A stretch of DNA of 64,000 bases from positions 987,374-1,051,373 of the forward strand of contig OZ025806.1 in NCBI GenBank assembly GCA_964019425.1, in the 5' to 3' direction. The DNA is from Flectonema sp. DT1601 (taxonomy: Eukaryota; Euglenozoa; Diplonemea; Diplonemida; Diplonemidae). The position numbers and the translations under genes were made by a program. Shown one piece after another: positions 49,118 to 62,828 of this stretch. The first letter of the stretch is position 1. Each line of letters begins with the position of its first letter. Under the pieces are notes generated by a model that saw only the letters and a program-made list of their open reading frames with translations, was not told the DNA's origin and did not search any database.

Positions 49118-50350
49118 ATGGATCCCTTGAATGGAAGCAGTCCTGGACATGCTGCACTTGGAGAGGAGAGAGAATGGGCGGGATTGGCATTACAACAATT
49201 GTTTAGTTCAAATCACCAGTTAGATTCATCAAGTCAAGTGTCTAAGTTAGCGAGAGGATTAGGACAGGCACCGATACCTTCATTTCCCTCCAGTTCTATA
49301 AATAGAACATTCATAACTAACAATATTGATCAATGCTCAAACATTGACATCTACTTCACTCCTGACTTGACTCAGATGGCTGCAGCATTAGAGGCTGTTA
49401 CACTTGACATCACAAAACAAACCAGAGTACTGCATACACCTGTTCAAATATTATTCGAAAAGAGATTAATTGTTTTAAATAAAGTTCTAACAGCAATAAG
49501 TAATGTTTATACCGAGGGTGAGACAAATGAATTTGTTAGACACGCTGAAGAAGATACTTTAAGATGGTGTGTTCATCCAGCTGTTGATTATCATCCAGAC
49601 TTTTCAGAAATGAATTTATCAAAGCCAGTATCGAAACTATCAATTGCAATGGAAAGTTATGGATCGATATTCTTAACGATCTTGTCAACGGTGGCATTAC
49701 AGAATAATTCATTAGCTTCTGATATTCTTCATCGACTACAACAGACACTCCAACCACTACCTCCTCTCTCTCTCTCTGAAAGTCGAACTCAAATTGGAAG
49801 TTCAATCTCTCCGGCTGCAAAGCAACTATCAGTTCTGATGAAGTCTTTTTTAGACACCTTACCAAACAGTCACAGCGGTCATATTGTATTAGAAGTTTGG
49901 CTAAAGATTGCAATATCAAGAGGGTCTTTAGAAGAGATTATTTCGATAATAAAGAAATTAGAAGGCGGAGGATACAATTTCGACAAAGAAGACACATCCA
50001 AGGAACTGACAACTATGCTGCAAGAACTCGAACATCTGAAACCAACTCCGTACTTATCGACACCAGTCCCGAGTACTTCTTGGGGTGAAGGTGATAAGTT
50101 CGCACTCCCACCAGACATCACACTTGCTATGATTTCATCTGTTGTAGTCGATAGTATTCATAGTTGGGTACTTATTTTAGTACCGAAGTATGGAATTCTT
50201 AAATTAGGATTTGGAAAGAGACCTCGAATTATAAGATTCAAAACGTTTGAAGGAGCAAAAAGAAGAATTTCGATGCGAAAATCAGTCAGCGCTAACAACA
50301 TCAATCAGGTGTCGAATAACAATTTTGATCCAATAGAAGTAGACCCTCTC

Positions 50351-50406
<56 letters not shown>

Positions 50407-53400
50407 CAACACTACTGGTAGTAGTGATGAAGTGTCGAAGTGTTTCAGTTCAGTTCATATTCCATGTCAGAGTTTTACAGCAATTATTAGTTCTGATTCT
50501 CAGGTATGGAAGAATCAGTTTAAGTCTCAAGAAAGTACCTGGGAGATGACACCAGCAGTATTTGACTTAACAGTCGTCGACTCTTCTTCACTTGACGATG
50601 TTCAAAAGTTTAAAATTTCTGTTAATCTCAGACCTGATAAGAATACTTGGTCTTCACTTCCACAAACACCAATTGTTGTAGAGCAACACACTCGAGTTGT
50701 GACGTACTCAGAGAAGAAAGATTGTGATGATCAGATTTACTTTTCTTTGCTTTTTATTAATTTTATTAAATTAGCTTTTCCATCACCTAACTCTTCAACG
50801 GTGATGGTGTGCCGGTTGTTTTCAATTCCAACAGAACGTTTTAGTCAGCGAGGACCTACTGCTGTTCCCATTCAACTCACTGAAGACTGTGTCTTTTTAA
50901 AACACGGATCACTACCTAATATTGATAAGTCAGTTGTTTATAATAAATTATATTTTAAAAGTTGTGGTACTCCTGTTAAGTGTTTAGCGTTTCCAAATAC
51001 CGGAAGCAGTTGGCCACCTGAAAGGGGAAGTTCACTCACGATTGAAGGATGGGCTTGTATTGAACACTTAGAAGAACCTTGTACTTTATATAAACATGGT
51101 TCAGTACCTCAGAGTACTGAAGTCTTTGTTGATGTTACTGCGGCTGATAATTCGTGTCAGGCTGTGATATGGAGATGTGGTGTACGTGGATCTGGTGTGT
51201 CAGCTACTCATAGTTTAGTAACTATTGGACAACAACTAGGTCGATGGACTCACTTCGCAGCTACTTTTGATGAAGCTACTGGGATGTGTAGAATAATAAT
51301 AAATGGTGATCCTGTTCTAACTCAAGTAAGAATAGTTGAACTACCAAACTTATGGTCTTCATCTGATTCAGGACCAGTACTTGGATTTGGTTTACATGGA
51401 CAGCTTGCTCATGTTAGATTATGGAAAGCAGCTCTTCGAGAGTCTTCTCTCAGAAATTTAATGTTCCACACATTGCAAGGATCTGAAGCTAATCTTGTTG
51501 CGTACTGGACCTTCAGTGATGGATGTGGTACTGTCTTGTATGACAGAGGTCCTCATAAACTTCACGGAAAGGTATTAATAAATTCACAATCAACTGACAA
51601 CAACAACAATATCAGTCACTTATGGAGAATGTGCAGACATGTTCCTGTACAAGACTCTGCTAGGCCGAACTCTTTTATCCCCATCCTCGACACTGATATT
51701 GTTAAGTGCAGTCCAAAAGACAACTCAACGACTCACATCACGTGTTACGCTAACGGGTCATTTATTGGAGTTAGTGGCTGCTACGTTCCAAAAACTGAAC
51801 AGGGAAATCAATCAAATTCCAACACGGTTACTAAACCTTTTTGGTTAATACGATACTACAGACTGTCTACTGGTCGAATCGAGTATGAAAAAATTATAAA
51901 AATGCCGGGACACGGATTCGATCCTCACGCAGTCCATTATGACGAAGCGGCGCATCGCGTATGGGCAGCCGGTATTGTAAATTCGGAAATTGTTATTCAT
52001 AATTGGCCAGCTGGGTATTTCTCAGCAAAAGATTTGAATGCTGTCAGTTCTAACATACCAACATCTGTACCAGACAAGTCTGTTAGAAGTATCATCCCGT
52101 TAAAGTTACTAACTGCTTGTAATTACGCAGCTCTCTCTGTAATACGAACCAAACTCGCTCGAATATTTCACCCATTGTGTATAGATGTGACTGAAACATG
52201 TATTACTGGTCTTCTTTCTCTTTCTGAGTTGTATCTCAGTCAGCTTCGACAATGTGATGAGACGCAGACTGTGAGATGTAAGTTATCAGCCACACTTCGT
52301 ATTCTAAGTTGTAATTTAGAATCATTAATAGAATGTGGTATCAATCCTGTGACTGTTGGGTTTAGTTCTCATCCACAAGACTCAAAGTACGAAGGTATTA
52401 ACCCAGTGGGGGACATCGAGACTCGTTTATGGGAACTGCTCTCCATCCTCCTTGAGAAGGATTGTAATAATAAAGATGCGTTGATGTTGTTATTACCTGT
52501 CTTAAAAATATTATTACCAACAGCTACATTAAGGGTCACTTTAGCAACACATTGGGCAGCAGCATCGCAACAGGAGTTGTCACCTGCTGAGAAAGCTTCT
52601 TTTGTTGTAATATTAAACTATCTGTCTGACTTGTCGAATCTAATGCCCACTCTCCGTAGCCGAACCCACAATGATTTTTTAGCTCATGGAAACACGTCAG
52701 TCAGTGACAGTAATTGCAATATTAATAATAACTCGACTGTTTTTATAAATACCACCAGTTCATTAGGATCATTGCAACAGACTGCCTCCCTACGAGATTC
52801 TGAAAGTGATATTTACCTTAGTAGTATATCAATAAAATTAAGAGGAAAGGGTTCAAGATGTAGTTTGGCACACTTTGTTGCGACGATGATGAGATACTCT
52901 TTTGGATCTCTCACGAGTCAAATAAACAGAACAGTTGAAGGTATTAAACTAGGACAGGCAAACGATGAAACATCGAAACTTGTTGATTCAGTTATAAGTT
53001 CATTACAAAAAGGATTACTGTCTTTGGCTTTGAAAGAGTCGTCTTCACAACCAGCAGGTAGCAGTAGCTCGGATGGTTCTTATCCACTGAATGCAAGTCA
53101 GTTAATTGCTTTTACTACGGAGTTTGTTTCGTACTGTACAAAGGTGTTTCGATACGCTGATTGTGCGTTAAAAAACAGTGAGAACCCTCAAGAGTTGCGT
53201 ACTCCTTTAGAAAGAGTAATTAGAGGATCATTTGTTGGTACATCTTTACCAATATTAGTTTCTAGTTTAGGTCTTTTTATTGGAATAGCTGACTCTGCTT
53301 TGTTGGATGTTTTTGATTACTTTGTTGAGTGTTCAACAGCTCTTCAGAAGTTTGTTCAACACCTTCCAACATCATCATCAAGACCAGTAGTACCTGGTCC

Positions 53401-56400
53401 TGTTGATGTTCGTGGTCGTAGTTCTGATCCGTTGACTCCTTCATTCTTACATCCTCGATTATGTAGAAGAACAAGTACTCATAAAAGAAATGGTGACTAC
53501 TGGTCAGATCTTCAAGTATCTCTGTTTCATTTACTAACCAGATCCTCAGGTCATATTGCGTCTGCTGATGAGAGTCCTCCACTGGAAGCTGGTTATGAAA
53601 AATGGTTTTCATCAGCTCTAATGAAAGCAGGTATGGTTGGAGGAAATGATAACCCACATGCGGAAATGTCTCGCAAGGCGAGGGTAATTCAGGGATTGTT
53701 ATCTGGTGCTGAACCTGAGATGCAAATGTGGTCAAACTTAAAGAGAAATCATCTCGTAAACAGAATGATGTTTGTTGTTTTACAACGCTCTGATGATGTT
53801 GATAGGGTACTACGAGTTGTATACGCTGTGGTGCTACACCATGCTGTGACTCAGGCAGACTTTACGACTCTGAAATCATCATCTTCACAGTTACCTGATG
53901 GAGTGCTGTATGGGTTTTCTAGAGTCGAAAGTTTAATTACTCAACTTGTCGAGCTGAAACAAAAAGACGGAGCAGAAGCACTCCGACAAGTTGAAGAACG
54001 AGCGCTGCTATTACTTCGATTTGATCCGGGTGTTCAACTTCCAACTGCTAAGAATCTTGAAATGAGAATGCTTCTCGCTCCAGGTATTGTTGACAGGTAC
54101 GACAGAGGACCGGATGACATATCACAACCACGTCAACAACCAATGAAGAGAATTAGTAATTGGAAGAAGTTATTCTTATCTTGGAAGGCACTCAGACGTC
54201 TTCAGCAACTCTTAAAACTAACACAACTCCATCTGGACCCGAGACCTAAGAGTGAATACGACGTTGCTGCTCAAATAGTTGAAATCGTACGAAACCCTCA
54301 ATTCAATCCTTTAGAAATCGGAAGTATTTTAAAACGAAGAAGGGCACGTGGACGTCAGCGATCTCGAGGTCTAGAAAACCTTCAAAGACTAATAGAAAAC
54401 TGTCCTGAGGGGTGTTGTATGCTTGACTCTTTAATAATTACAGTAAAAGCAGTTTGTGGTCATCATTACTGTCAGGACTTATCAGCTTCAGGTTCTCAAG
54501 TACAGGGAAAAGTTAAGAATGCTCTTTATTCTTTAGTAAACTATTCAATAAACAGACTGAAGTCTATGAGTCACAGTAATGGCTCATCTCAGAAGACTGA
54601 CGGGAATTGCAAAGAAATTTCTGTTTTTCTTCTTCAAATCCTTGGAATTCCATGGCAGGCAAGTGACATGGCATTTCTGTTGTCGTCAAAGCTGCCGCAA
54701 TTACTTGCGATGTTGCTCAGCGTGCTGCCATCTGATTTAGCTACTAAAGGACTATCACATCCTGAGAATGGGTTTATACCTGTGGATATTAATTCAAAGG
54801 AAATACCACTTCAGTTTCCAAATAACTCTGAGTATGATTTTATTCAAACAGAACATTCACAAGTTAAACTAAATACCCAATCTGCTGCATGTATTTCTGT
54901 ACTACCAGATGGACTCACAGTAAAGTGTAGTCCAAACTGTTCAAGTTTGAGAGGAACGATATCAGCTGATGTTGTTTGGGGGAAACAACATCAACAGCAA
55001 CGAGTTAAGATTGATTACTTTGAAATAACAATAATTGATTTAGTTGAGATCGGTGTTGTTTCTATTGGTCTTGGACCAGAAGGTTACGACAAGACTAGAC
55101 ATCCTGGATGGGGGACTCAAAGCTGTGCTTATCACGGAGATGATGGAATGTTATACGAGGGATCCTCACGAGGTAAACAACTTGGTCCAACATTCAGACA
55201 AGGTAATATTATCGGATGTGGATTGATCTCTCCTTTGAATGAAGTCTTTTGGACTATTGATGGCAAACTGTTACCCACACGTGTCTCATCATTCACTCAC
55301 GAAGTCCATCCATTAATTGGGATCGACGCACGCGGATCATTCCGCGTCAACTTCGGTAAAGATCCTTTCAAATTCGATCTAACATTAATGCAACTTGTCC
55401 TCGATAAAGAAAGAAGTAATGAATTGAGACATTTATCATGGCAGTTAATGCATTCATTGACTATAAGAACTTCATTGTTATTAATTCATCTTTCAGAGTC
55501 AGTCAGGTCAGGTAATGTTGATTCAAACAATCAACAAGAAGAAGGAGGATCACCTCAAGATGCTGAAGATATTGTTGTATTTGATCAAGTTTGTTCTCCT
55601 GTTCATCGTTCTGGTTTACGATCTCCTCGTCTGAATCCGTTGGCTGCAGGTAGTCGACAAGATGATTTTAGTTTGATGGGAAATAAAGAACAAACAGCAT
55701 CTACAGCTATGTTATATGCTGCTGTTGATCCTTATGAAGCAGCTTCTCAAATTATGTCAGCAATTGTCAGTACCGTCACTGTTGAGGTCGCGAGATGTAT
55801 CGCTCTTTGGTCATCACATGTGACAGCTTTAAATACGGTTGGTTTTAAAGATAGTTTACTCTGCTCACAAATATCTAAATGTTGTGCAATCATCACTGCT
55901 TCTGTCCATGCGACTTCTCAGGATACTTCAGCATCAGGAACAGCACCAGCTGGTGAGCATCTTATTAATTGTCTCGTCAGTAATCGAACTCCATTTTATT
56001 TATTGAGAGCATCTTCTCTTCCTGGAATTCCAAAAAGTTTATCACATAAACTACTTCACACATTATCACTGTTCATGCCAGGATTGCATGAGGCTCATGC
56101 TGCTTCGTCATTCGCTGGTATTGAGAAAGAGAGCGGCTCAGAAAACACTACATCAGTTCAATATGCTCTCGACTTGTTAATGCACTCAGCTGGGAGGTGT
56201 CTTCCATTCGTTTCATCGACAGATACCTCGTCGGGTGAGACTATTGCCAGCTCTTGGGGAGCACTTCGACTACTCGCGACACTCGCAAGATCTCCTTCTT
56301 GGCATCAACACGTTGTTCGAATGCTCGAAAGCGGACTTCAGAATCTGAGTGCCAGTGGAACTAGAAATCGTCATCTTCTAACATCACTCGCAGTTGTTGG

Positions 56401-59400
56401 AGGTCTTCGTGAATCTCTTGGAACTGGCAGCTTAGTTGAGTTTTGTAGTGAGGCGAAGGCTATGAAAGAGCGCGCCTACGTCGTCTACCTCAGTCTGGAA
56501 GAAGGAACAGTTCAATTAGTTGATAGATCTCTGAGAGCTATTCATACAGTTCCACTTAGTGCTGTTTCACTTCCTGATCCATTTGATTGGCAGAGAAATC
56601 AGGAGAGTTCAAAAACTCTTCAAAAGGAAATCGAGGAGGAGAAACGCGATCTTTGGCCTCTGCTGCGGGAACTACTACGCGATGTTTTGACAAAGGCGAT
56701 GGGAAACGAGCCACTCGAAAATATTTCCTCCTCAGCTCACGAATCAGTCTTATCGATGATGGTGTTGAGATCAGCCTGGGTAAATGTAAAGTCCAGTGTT
56801 ACGGCACTTCGATGGCTTGCTACGTCTGGTTTGTTACAACACGTCGTAACTGTAGCAGCTCGCCATCATAAAACAGAACTTCCTTTGGAAGCCGCAGAAG
56901 AAAAGGTTTTAATGCTTCACACGATATTATCGGAATCTCCAACTGCTTTAAATCTCTTGAAAGAAACAGAGCGAAGCGATGATCTCGTGATCAGTCCGCT
57001 ACCACCGCTGAGGTATTTCGCGACGACTCACACTCATCACACTCACGGGTCTCCATTACTTAGTCCAATGAATAGAAGACCAGCTGCATCAGAATCAGAA
57101 ACTGATGCTGACTTAGACCAGTTAGATGAAGAAGATGAGAATGTTGAACTCGGCAGACAAGAAGGTGAAGACAACGTCGACCCCGACGACAACGATTCTG
57201 ACGTGGCGGCGATGATTCATCAACACGGAGGAGAAGGAGGTGACGAAGAAGAAGAAGAAGTGGAAGTAGAAGAAGATAATAATTTCGCGCAATTTGCCGA
57301 CACCGACGAAGGCGACAACGAAGCCGAAGTTGAAGGCGACGGAATGGAAGAAGTCGAAGATGATGACGACGACGATGAAGAAGCCGAGGAAGAAGAAGAA
57401 GACGACGACATAAATATCCATCACCAACCTCCTTCACCAACAGTCAGCGTTGCAAACGAACCCATTCAAGATAATCCAAATGATAATAATGTAACGATAC
57501 CAGAATCAAATCAATTTCAAGATCAACAATTGTTTTATCAATCAGAAGTACCAAATGCTGGACTTCGCTTCAAGGGAGGCATCGTTACTTTTGGATGTCC
57601 TGCTCGTCTCTCTTTCAGCGGACCGATGACAATTGATTTCAGTTTACGTTTACAACCTGACAGCAGTAATAAACAAAGTATTCAAACTATTATTTATAGA
57701 GGTGGGTCTGATTATGAAGCTGCTTTACTTATTCAAGTCGTAGACTATGAAAAGATAATCGCCGGGTGGCTTGATGAAGATGGTCGATTAATTACATCAT
57801 CAGTCCATTTATCTGAACACGATTCCAACAGATGGTTTCATGTTGCTGCAGTTTTTGATGGAAGTGTTTGGTTGTTATACAAAGAAGGTATTTGTGAGTG
57901 TGCATCTCCTCCTTCAAGACCACCTATTATAGAATCTGACTGGATTCTTGGAGGGAGATCTGAAGACGCTCAGTGTCGTCTACACGGTGATATAAAAGAT
58001 CTCCGCATATGGCAAACTGCATTAGTAGCTTCAAAAATAGGACGACTAGCATCAGGCATCCCTCTTGGTAATGTTGGATCGTTAGCTTGTTTCTTTAGAT
58101 GTAAAGAATGCGAAGGAAGAGTAATTCATGATTCAGCAGTGTGGGCTGATGGAAGTCGTCCATGCGGTGAATTCTGTGGTAGAGTTGGTTGGGTAGCTGG
58201 TAACGATAATGAAGTTGAAGATGAATTGGATCTCACGACTTTGAATGACGGTGATGGAATCGGAGGAGTCTCTCTCTCAACAGCTGTCCACTCAGCTCAC
58301 GCTTGTGTTGATAGAGCAGCTCTCTGGGATGAATTAAATCGACTTTCTCAAAAAGAAATGATATCTGAACTTCACAACGCTCAACTAATAGTTTCATGTT
58401 TCTATGCGAGAGCTCTTATCGTTCAAACTATTTCAAAATGGCCTCACGACTTAGAGATGTCAGCATCGCTATTTGGAGGAACTGATTCGATTTGCATCCT
58501 TCTCAAAGTTCTGATAGACAGCGGACAAGCAGCTGCTGCAGAAGTTGTTCGATCCAACTTACAAAGAATGCTTCGAGACAGTTCAGCTGTTTCAGATCAA
58601 AAATCGAATGAAATGCCAACAGCCCTTCTCAGTCAGTGCCTCTCACTTCTTGGTGAGATTCCTTCTTTTGTTGTCAGAGAGTCAACACATCCTTACACGA
58701 GATCTCGTAAATTAAACTTAAAAAGTATTGCTATTCCTGGTTGTACTCAATACAGAGTATTGATTGATCCAAGAAGTACTGAAGGATCTCCTGAAACTTT
58801 AATTATAACGGCTGATCAGGAATGTCGGAGAGTCATTGCAAGGAATGCCGGAACCAAACCATGGCCACCTCTCGCTATTAATCTTCCAAAATTTTACTAC
58901 CATTACAGAAGTGATAGTCCTGTTGATGGTTGGGGATATAAACTTGTTGTTCAATATGGTTTCGAACGTTTTGAATTAGGCCTTGCACTGCTTGATGAAC
59001 TTGTTAACTTTTGTGTAAAAACATGTCGACCAGTTCCTCGACCTTCTGAAGTATTTCAAGTTCTTCTGACGACAATTTCATCAACTCAGTCGTATCATCG
59101 TCGACTTCTTCTTTCAATTCTGAGACAGTTAATGTGCAGACCTGCTTTGTGGTCTAATTCAGAAATACCAAACTTATCGCTACTCATTCCTCTAAAGCAA
59201 GCACTTGAAAAACAATACAGCAAAGAGTTAGTATACGGAAGTTGTGTGATGCACTCGAAATACGTACAATCACTAACGGAATTGTTCTTAGCTGTTAAAG
59301 ATGCTGAATTAGTATGGGGTACTTCTGGTAAAGGTCAGGACATTGCCATTACTGCAGTTAACGGAGGTGATGTTCAGGTTGACGTCGATCCTACGGGTAG

Positions 59401-62400
59401 AACTGTTGTACAACCGAAATCAGAAATGCAAACTGTAAAAGTAAACATCAATCTCAGCAGAGAAAAGTGGTATTGCGAAGTAAAACAACTAACTGGAAAG
59501 GGACACATGACTATTGGTATCATTTCATCAAAGTCAGAAGTTGGTTCCGTAGGAGAAGTAAGCCGATCATGGGGATGGCACACACGCTATGGAGTCGCAT
59601 CATGTGGTCATACTGAATGGTTAACTCCTTGTTATGAATTACCAAGACATGCTATCGGTGTAGAAATAGATTTAGATTCAGGAATCGTTTCCTTTACAAT
59701 GGGTAGACGACTACTCGCTGCCTGTACATTTGAATTACTTCCTGGAGAGACAATATACCCAGCAGTCACTATTGAATCTTGTGACTCAGTGATGATTAAT
59801 TTGGGGTCTACACCTTTTGAGTCAGATTCTCCGTCTGGTTATTTCTCAATTAAATCAACTCAAATAACACTCATGGATGCTCTTCCTTTTAACCAACTCC
59901 GAGCTCTCGCTGATACCTGCAACTGTTTGTTAAGAGGAAAAGATCTTCCTCCTTACTTTAACGATTCTGTTGACTATTTTCGTAATATGCCACACAGAAT
60001 AGGACCTCAATATGTTGAATTATTAGCAACTGATGGAGTCATATCAAATGGACTTGACTGTAAGAATACTGGAACAGCTTTTCACACTGTAAAAGCAAAT
60101 GTTAAAGTTCAACAAGGAAAGTGGTACTACGAAATAACACTAGGAAGTCATGGATTAATGCAAGTCGGTTGGGTCACCGAGAAGTTTGTATCAAAACCCG
60201 TCGCTGGTATTGGAGTTGGTGATGATGACCAATCGTGGGCTATTGACATGTATCGGATGCAGAAATGGCATTGTAATCAACCCTCAACAATATCAAAGAG
60301 AACTACTCGATGGGGTCCTGGTATGGTTGTTGGTTGCCTTCTTAACTTAACTGCCTCAACTATTTCATTTACTTTGAATGGAGAGTTTGTAACATCAGCA
60401 GACGCTCCTTTAACTTCTCTTTTATTTCAAAATGTTGAAGCTGGTGAAGGTCTGAGCCCGGCTGCATCTCTCCGAGCCGGCAACAGTTGCGTTTTTAACT
60501 TCGGAGGAACTCCCCTTAAGTATCTTCCAAAAGGCTACTCAGCACTTGGGATTGCAGACACTTGGTTAGAGAGAATAGATTCATATTATGGTGCTGGAGG
60601 AGCAGTTGGTTTTCAATGCGACAATCAACAATCTAATGCAGAAGAAGAAGAAGAAGAAGAAGGGAGTGACAACAACGATTGCGAAAGTGATTATTCCAAC
60701 AACAGCAGCAGTGACTCAGATCCTCCTTCAGAAAAACCCACCACAAGTAGTAATAAATTAAACACTAAAAAGGAAAGTAAAATAACCGTCACTGTTGATA
60801 ATATTTCATCACCTTCTCTATCACCACGTGACAACAATATACAATGTGAAGTAGTAAATAAAAAGACATCTCAAAACAGTATCTACGGAAGACTTATTGA
60901 ACCTCCGACAACTCTCGAGACGACTGTTGTTGCGAATGATACGAATATCGTTTCGTTGGTTAATATTTTGTGTAAAAGACAAAAGAAATCTCTTCATCAG
61001 ATCAATCTTGATTCTTTACTACAATCTGATTACAGTGATCTCCGAGAAATTACCTTCAGCGGGTTAGCGAACATGTCACACGAACAGTTGGTTAAAAGAG
61101 TTAGCATTCTAAAGAAGTTCAATAGAATTATTACGACTGTTATCCCTCTTGTTAACTTTGAAATGACTCAACGTCCTCTGAGTACTGCTGAAGTGTTGAT
61201 GGGTGTGAGGGGTCTGTTGTTTCAAAGTATCGCTGACGATATCTTAAAAAATATCATAAAAACTACAAATGGAAGAGCTGAACCGATTCGAATCACATTA
61301 AACAGAAGAAAAGCTGCGAGACACAAACAGTTTCCAGACTCAGACAAGACTGGTGGAGCGTCATTGTTTGGACAGACTTTTGAATTACTTGGAAATCATC
61401 CTCCGTCAATATTTAAGACTAGTCAGAGGTTCTGGTCTGTTGTCTTTACAGGTGAAGGTGCTGAAGACGTCGGAGGACCATTTCGAGAGCACATCACAGA
61501 AATGTGCAACGAGCTAATGTCTGAAGCGACTCCGTTATTTATACCATCTCCTAATCAAAGATCTGGAGTGGGACCTCAACAAGATTGTTATGTTCCGAGT
61601 CCTGCGGCAGTTCTTCCAATTCATCTTTCTATGTTTGAGTTTTTAGGTCGACTGATGGGAGGTGCAATCCGAAGCAATGAACCACTCTCACTTTACCTTC
61701 CAACAATTGTATGGAAGAAGATAATTGGACAACCTGTGAAGTCAAGTGATATAAATAGTTTTGATAGACTTTGTTATCAATGTGTTGAAAACTTAACATC
61801 TCTCGGAGACAACGGCGTTACCGAAGATATGTACAATAAGACTTTCGCAACTGAAACATTCTCTACTCACCTTTCAGACGGAAGCATCTTCGATCTAATT
61901 CCCGATGGTTATAACACACAGGTCACATTCCAGAGATTAAATGAATACGCTGGTTGTGTTGCAGAGGCTCGTCTCAATGAATCCAGTAGGCAGATCTTAG
62001 CAATAAGGAAGGGTCTCTGTAGTGTTGTTCCAGAACATGTTTTTTATTTAACTTCTTGGAAGGATTTAGAATTAAAAGTTTGTGGAAGACCAGATTTTAC
62101 AATAAAAGAACTAAAAGAATGGACCACACTTGATGGCCTCAGTAAAGATGATAAACGAGTTCAATTCCTCTGGTTAGTCCTTCAAGATGTTACCGCATCT
62201 GATAGGAGAGCATTCCTTAGATTTGTTGCTGGTCGAGAACGTCTTCCTGTTAAACTACGAGTGATGCCTTTATTCTGTAGAGGTCAACCTGATAATTATC
62301 TTCCAAAAGCAGCGACTTGCTTCTTCGCCTTAGAGCTACCTGACTACTCAACAGTTGAAGTGATGAGAACTAAGTTACTCTACGCTATAAAACACTGCCT

Positions 62401-62530
62401 TGATATCGACACAGACTTTAGAGCCAGGGAATACGATGAAGACGAAGCTCCTCAAATAGTCTTTGATGAGAGAAGACATGAAGACCAAGAACCCATAGAT
62501 AGTGAGAGTATAGGAAGTGGTGATGACTAA
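49118..62530 (+). CDS. Giant HECTD4-like HECT E3 ubiquitin ligase
   Basis: 4470 residues in a single exon of 13.4 kb. Order of domains (numbered from the ATG at 49118): helical N-terminus; poly-Asn run 412-431; LamG/concanavalin-like domain about 638-820 (LTIEGWACIEH, GRWTHFAATFDEATG, LVAYWTFSDG); helical solenoid; SPRY domain about 1946-2088; acidic run about 2670-2765; second LamG-like domain about 2832-2975 (RWFHVAAVFDGS); SPRY domains about 3441-3575 and 3653-3815; HECT domain about 4090-4470. The HECT active-site cysteine is C4401 in AATCFFALELPDYS, codon at 62318. The size and LamG/SPRY/HECT mix are closest to what I know of HECTD4, but the name is not certain. It transfers ubiquitin from an E2 to substrates via the thioester on that cysteine. 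Confidence 0.88.
50351..50410 (+). repeat. AAT/AAC run encoding poly-Asn
   Basis: Twenty asparagine codons, mostly AAT, in frame within the HECT ligase. Pure AAT tracts are slippage-prone, so length variation is likely. Confidence 0.9.
57120..57415 (+). repeat. Acidic low-complexity coding segment (GAA/GAT/GAC-rich)
   Basis: Encodes mostly Glu and Asp within the HECT ligase, between its solenoid part and second LamG-like domain. The long open frames on the opposite strand here are shadows of this composition. Confidence 0.85.
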
Positions 62531-62828
62531 TGTAACGATCCCTGTAGTACGACAGGCTTTCAGTTAATCAAATTATGTTATTCGTTCGTGTCAACTCTCT
62601 TTACAGTTAGTTGAACATGTAAGAAAACTACTAAAAATAAATAAGAATTCAGTTTACACGTCTCCGTAAGGTTTAGGCACAAATTCTCATCCATGTGTTG
62701 CGTTTTTTTTTATATTTTTTTTTTTCAAATTTAAAACAGCAAACCAAGTGAATTGAACAAATCCTGCAAATGTAAAATGTAATTATTTCCGATTATTACA
62801 AAATTATTTACTCCCCCCAACAGTCTCA
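62531..62828. other. Intergenic gap before the Prp28-like gene
   Basis: 298 bp without a gene; a T-rich stretch lies near 62705-62735. CTCCCCCCAACAG ends at 62823, 5 nt before the next ATG. Confidence 0.5.

Noticed and set aside
57060-57440. Three overlapping minus-strand frames opposite the acidic segment of the HECT gene
   Set aside because: Ser/Leu/Arg-rich antisense reading of GAA/GAC codons; a shadow of the HECT coding sequence.
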